Positions 60,534 to 64,000 of a DNA stretch of 64,000 nt are shown here, piece after piece; position 1 is the first letter of the stretch, and every line of letters starts with the position of its first letter. The DNA comes from Segetibacter koreensis DSM 18137 (lineage in GTDB: Bacteria; Bacteroidota; Bacteroidia; Chitinophagales; Chitinophagaceae): contig NZ_KB893337.1 of the NCBI RefSeq assembly GCF_000374045.1, forward strand, positions 310,172 to 374,171. Direction: 5' to 3'. Made by a program: the position numbers and the translations under genes. The notes beneath the pieces were generated by a model. The model saw nothing but the letters and a program-made list of their open reading frames with translations. It was not told where the DNA came from and did not search any database.

Positions 60534-63062
60534 ATGAGTGATGAAAAAATTACTTTTTTGCTTGTAAACCTGACATGGAATAGTAATAATTGGCAACAGC
60601 CAAGCGAAGACAAAAGCAATCATAAATGGGTCGACGCAGGTAATACTCCACATGAAAGCTGGAATTTTGACTTCAATAACGTAAGAAATACAAAAGAAGA
60701 AATAAGAGGTTATGCTCAATTTACGAAACCACCTAAAGTTACAGGTGCAAACAACCTCATTATTTTTCATTCACAAAACCAGATTGTCGGTTTTTACGGG
60801 AAAGCTGTGATACTTCCGAATGCTGTAGAAGTGAATGCCAAACAGAGCTTTAATCTTATAGCATCTAGAACTCTGGCTGTAGTATTAAGTAATAAGATTG
60901 TATCAGCAAAAGAGAAAGGATATTTTGATGGCAGAGAACGGATGGGGCAAGTTGGTTTTATATACCTCGAAACAGAAGAAGTTGTCGCATCGATGCTCAA
61001 TGAAGCTTTGGAGTTAAATCCTCACCTGTCCTCGCAAATATTCGCAATCAAAGCATGGGTGGGTATCAATGGAGATAAATCAACTAAGTATTGGGTCTTT
61101 CAAGCTAGCCCTAAAGTTTACAGGATTGTGGATGCATTAAGAGATGGAATATTGAAAACGTGGACAGTCAGTCAGAATAAGTCTAAGATTGGTATAGGCG
61201 ATAAAGTAATCCTGTGGGCAACAGGAGCAAATGCCGGGGTGTACGCACTTGCAACAATAACTTCTCCTGTTTATGAGACTAGCGACCCTGAGGAAGAATT
61301 GCCTTATTATACTGGGGTCGTTGACCAGCCGCAAATATCAGATAAAGTAGATCTCAAGTTAGATTACAATTTAGTAGATGATCCTATTTTGAAACCACGA
61401 GTTTTATCTCATGCTATACTCAAAGACTTAAAACATAGTGTGCAAGGGACAAACCTAGCAGCTACAGAAGACCAATACAACGCAATATTAAAATTGATAG
61501 AAGCTATGCCTGCAAACACAAACAACAACTCAATGCCTTTGAACCAGATTTTGTATGGGCCTCCAGGCACAGGTAAGACATATACTACTATTGAAACAGC
61601 CATTCGCATTGCCAATCCGCAATTCATTTTTATTGACAGAACTAGAAAGGAGATTAAAGATGAATATGAAAGGCTGCAGAAAAAGGGCCAGGTAGAGTTT
61701 GTAACCTTTCATCAAAGCATGACTTATGAAGATTTTATCGAAGGAATTAAACCGGTGGAGCCGAAGCCGGGTGATACTTTTTTGCAGTATGAAACGAAAC
61801 CCGGGATTTTCAAAAGAATAGTAGCAAAAGCGTTGTTCACTCCTTCCTCAGAGAATAGTCGCTTCTCATTATCTGAAGATGATTTTACAAAAGCGACTTT
61901 TTATAAAATCTCGTTGGGGAATACAGCAAATCCGGACGATGACCAGATTTTCCAATATTGTATGGACAATAATTGCATTGCGTTGGGCTGGGGTGATGCA
62001 ATAGACTTTACAGGAAAGTCAGAAGCGGAAATTCAAAAAATGGTACCTGATCAGTTGGATAAGTTTGCCGCACAGGAAGTGAATATGTTTATTCACTATT
62101 TGAAGCAGGGAGATTATGTAGTGGTGAGCTACGGAAATTTATCTTTCAGGGCAATCGGCATTGTCACCGGAGATTACGAATATCGAAAGGTTGATGGCCT
62201 GGGAGTAAATCAATTTAAAAGTGTAAGGTGGTTGCTCAAAAATCAAAATATCCCTGTTGAAGAGCTCTATTATAAACGATTTCAGCAGCAGACTTTGTAC
62301 AAGCTGAATAAGGGAGAAATAAAGAAGGAGTTTTTCGTCAAAGGTGAAGCCAGTAACATACAGCCGCAAGTTTCCAAAGAGAATTATGTTCTTGTAATCG
62401 ATGAAATTAATAGGGGCAATATTTCGCAGATTTTCGGTGAGCTGATTACGCTTATAGAAGATGATAAACGAAAAGGGAGGGAAGAAGAGTTGGAGGTGTT
62501 GCTCCCTTACTCTGGTGAAAGGTTTTCTGTACCTGATAACTTATACATCATAGGCACTATGAATACCGCTGATAGAAGCGTCGAGGCTTTGGATTCTGCT
62601 TTAAGACGTAGATTTTCCTTTATAGAAATGCAGGCAAATCCGAAACATGAAGACATTGGCACAGATGTAACTATTGCAGGTAATTCTTTTGATTTTTCTG
62701 AAGTGCTAGCAACCGTAAACAAGCGTTTGGAAAAGCTTATAAGCCGTGATCACCAGATTGGGCATAGTTACTTTTTACCAAAAACCGGCTGGACATGGAA
62801 TAACTATTTGCTTGCATTTAATAATAAGATCATTCCATTGCTGCAGGAGTATTTCTATGGCGATTACGCCAAAATGTGCCTGGTAGTAGGCAGAGGCTTT
62901 GTTGAGCTGCAACAGGAGCAAGATGATAGTAATACTAAGTTTTTTGCTGACGCTGAACATGACGCACTTGATAGTCTATTGGAAAAACAGGTGTGGCGTA
63001 TCAAGCCAATAAATACAGAAGCTGATTTTGCTAACGCACTTAATCTACTGCTGAATAAATAA
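60534..63062 (+). CDS. mcrB: McrB-like AAA+ GTPase with EVE-type domains
   Basis: This 842-residue protein has an N-terminal unknown domain (1-175), an EVE/PUA-like domain (about 180-310, STKYWVFQASPKVYRIVDALRDGILKTWTVSQNKSKIGIGDKVILWATG), and an McrB AAA+ domain. Walker A is YGPPGTGKT (near 341), Walker B VLVIDEINRGNISQIFGELITLIE (near 620), and NTADRSVEALDSALRRRFSF (near 676-690) is the sensor/arginine-finger region. A second EVE-like module (about 435-610, with ALGWGD and GDYVVVSYGNLSFRAIGIV) is inserted between Walker A and B. It reads modified DNA and, with McrC, cuts it. The McrC gene overlaps by one base. Confidence 0.92.
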   Translation: MSDEKITFLLVNLTWNSNNWQQPSEDKSNHKWVDAGNTPHESWNFDFNNVRNTKEEIRGYAQFTKPPKVTGANNLIIFHSQNQIVGFYGKAVILPNAVEVNAKQSFNLIASRTLAVVLSNKIVSAKEKGYFDGRERMGQVGFIYLETEEVVASMLNEALELNPHLSSQIFAIKAWVGINGDKSTKYWVFQASPKVYRIVDALRDGILKTWTVSQNKSKIGIGDKVILWATGANAGVYALATITSPVYETSDPEEELPYYTGVVDQPQISDKVDLKLDYNLVDDPILKPRVLSHAILKDLKHSVQGTNLAATEDQYNAILKLIEAMPANTNNNSMPLNQILYGPPGTGKTYTTIETAIRIANPQFIFIDRTRKEIKDEYERLQKKGQVEFVTFHQSMTYEDFIEGIKPVEPKPGDTFLQYETKPGIFKRIVAKALFTPSSENSRFSLSEDDFTKATFYKISLGNTANPDDDQIFQYCMDNNCIALGWGDAIDFTGKSEAEIQKMVPDQLDKFAAQEVNMFIHYLKQGDYVVVSYGNLSFRAIGIVTGDYEYRKVDGLGVNQFKSVRWLLKNQNIPVEELYYKRFQQQTLYKLNKGEIKKEFFVKGEASNIQPQVSKENYVLVIDEINRGNISQIFGELITLIEDDKRKGREEELEVLLPYSGERFSVPDNLYIIGTMNTADRSVEALDSALRRRFSFIEMQANPKHEDIGTDVTIAGNSFDFSEVLATVNKRLEKLISRDHQIGHSYFLPKTGWTWNNYLLAFNNKIIPLLQEYFYGDYAKMCLVVGRGFVELQQEQDDSNTKFFADAEHDALDSLLEKQVWRIKPINTEADFANALNLLLNK

Positions 63063-64000
63063 TGCCGGCCAAACAATACATACGTGTATTTGAGCACGCT
63101 ACACTTCGTGAGAATGACGTAGTGGACGATGTCAAGTTTGAAGAGCATCACTTAAAGGCGATGCAAGTATACTATGGAGCAAAGGGCAATCCCTATTACA
63201 ACCTTACACACAAAGGTGTAAAGTTTACCTCTTATGTAGGCGTGCTACAGGTTGCGGGATTAACGATTGAAGTATTGCCTAAAGCGGATAAGCAAGAGAC
63301 AGATAAAACTGTATGGCACGGCTTCCTGGTAGATATGTTACGAACAGTTGGGTTGTTAGATACTTATGAGACCGGCACAGCATCCCTCAGGCTCAAGAGC
63401 CATTCCATATTAGACCTGTATATGAAGATGTTCGTAAAAGAAGTGCGTTACCTGCTGCAAACAGGATTGGTAAAGAAATACCGGAAGACAGAAAGCAACA
63501 GTTTCGCTTTAAAAGGTTCTTTACTGTTCTCAAAAAACCTTCAACACAACCTGGTGCACGCAGAGCGCCTTTATGTTCGGCATAGCACGTATGATCGGGA
63601 AAACATTTTCAATCAGGTGTTATACAAAACGCTTTTGTTGCTCCGGCATATCAACACATCATCCAATCTGGCGGGGAAAATAGAAAGCCTGCTGCTGGAT
63701 TTTCCTGAATGTAACAACCTACAGGTAAATGATGTTTTTTTTGAAAAGTTGGTATTTGATAGAAAGACGGAAGCATACAAAAAGGCTATCCAGATAGCAC
63801 GGTTACTACTGCTCCATTATCACCCTGATATACGAAAGGGAGGAAATGAAGTCATCGCCTTAATGTTCGACATGAACAAACTCTGGGAAGCTTATGTATA
63901 CAAGAAACTCCGTAAACAACTATTGGGTCGGTACACAGTAAGAGGACAGGTAGGTACAGGATTTTGGCAGCCACAAACAGGTAGAACAGTTAGGGTGTAT
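63062..64000 (+). CDS. mcrC: McrC nuclease subunit (partial, C-terminus beyond window)
   Basis: The reading frame starts with ATG at 63062-63064, overlapping the mcrB stop (TAATG), and continues in frame to the window end (313 codons visible). It begins MPAKQYIRVFEHATLRE and includes the McrC pattern YVGVLQVAGLTIEVLPKADK, LDLYMKMFVKEVRYLLQTGLVKKYRKTESNSFALKGSLLFSKNLQHNLVHAERLYVRHSTYDREN, and EVIALMFDMNKLWEAYVYKKLRK. The C-terminal PD-(D/E)xK nuclease motifs lie beyond the window. McrC provides the nuclease activity with McrB. Strong translational coupling. Confidence 0.92.
   Translation, partial: MPAKQYIRVFEHATLRENDVVDDVKFEEHHLKAMQVYYGAKGNPYYNLTHKGVKFTSYVGVLQVAGLTIEVLPKADKQETDKTVWHGFLVDMLRTVGLLDTYETGTASLRLKSHSILDLYMKMFVKEVRYLLQTGLVKKYRKTESNSFALKGSLLFSKNLQHNLVHAERLYVRHSTYDRENIFNQVLYKTLLLLRHINTSSNLAGKIESLLLDFPECNNLQVNDVFFEKLVFDRKTEAYKKAIQIARLLLLHYHPDIRKGGNEVIALMFDMNKLWEAYVYKKLRKQLLGRYTVRGQVGTGFWQPQTGRTVRVY

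Noticed and set aside
26700-64000. A second copy of the tRNA-Asp 3' end as right attachment site
   Set aside because: I looked for the T-arm and acceptor strand sequence and saw no convincing copy inside the window.
1-64000. CRISPR array or rRNA genes
   Set aside because: No regularly spaced identical repeats and no rRNA-like sequence were seen. The only RNA gene found is tRNA-Asp.

Overview
The window looks like the chromosome of a Bacteroidota bacterium, most likely a member of the Chitinophagaceae. The evidence is a SusC/SusD outer-membrane pair, proteins of families typical of the phylum (DUF4302, DUF4249, DUF3822, a short RpoD without region 1.1), an AT-rich base composition, and several promoters with the phylum-specific -7 element TAnnTTTG. 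No taxonomic search was run.

Layout. (1) 1-6279, minus strand: a nutrient-uptake locus of SusC, SusD, a HExxH zinc-hydrolase lipoprotein and a DUF4302 lipoprotein. (2) 6763-26331: ordinary chromosomal genes on both strands. These are pgi, L-threonine aldolase, rpoD, an OmpA-like lipoprotein, DUF4249, trxB, folB, a TPR protein, DUF3822-rsmD, a GreA-like protein, an EF-G paralogue, a DEAD-box helicase, an M28 peptidase, a frameshifted CBM48-esterase, dapA and accA. (3) 26460-26533: tRNA-Asp, followed at once by a tyrosine recombinase (26693-28048). This is the left edge of an integrated element. (4) 28337-42670, minus strand: a conjugation operon of the Bacteroidetes CTn/ICE type (TraE, F, G, three tandem TraI-like paralogues, J, K, an L-slot protein, M, N). 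traE is split by a complete group II intron (39780-41677) and also carries a one-base frameshift. No relaxase, coupling protein or ParA gene is visible in the window. (5) 42815-52160: regulators (XRE, an RNA polymerase alpha-CTD-like small protein, an RteC-like protein, Crp/Fnr), a three-gene membrane and lipoprotein cassette (ceramidase-like protein, small membrane protein, LRAT/NlpC-like lipoprotein), a ParS/RES toxin-antitoxin pair, and a four-gene SOS-type operon (UmuD, UmuC, unknown, YedK). (6) 52453 to the right edge, plus strand: a tightly packed five-gene defence operon. It encodes a nuclease-PLD-SNF2 helicase fusion, an Eco57I-type adenine methyltransferase, a HExxH putative metallopeptidase, an EVE-domain McrB and McrC, which is cut by the window end.

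How it fits together. Regions 3-6 read as one mobile or accessory block inserted at tRNA-Asp, with a conjugation core, stability and mutagenesis cargo, and a restriction-type defence module at its right. The right attachment site was not found, so the element may continue past the window or regions 5-6 may be separate insertions. The most interesting parts are the five-gene defence operon with a 20-bp palindrome at its promoter, the doubly interrupted traE, the possible lipid-modifying cassette, paired palindromes at the toxin-antitoxin promoter, an operator overlapping the umuD promoter, and a two-copy bipartite dispersed repeat.
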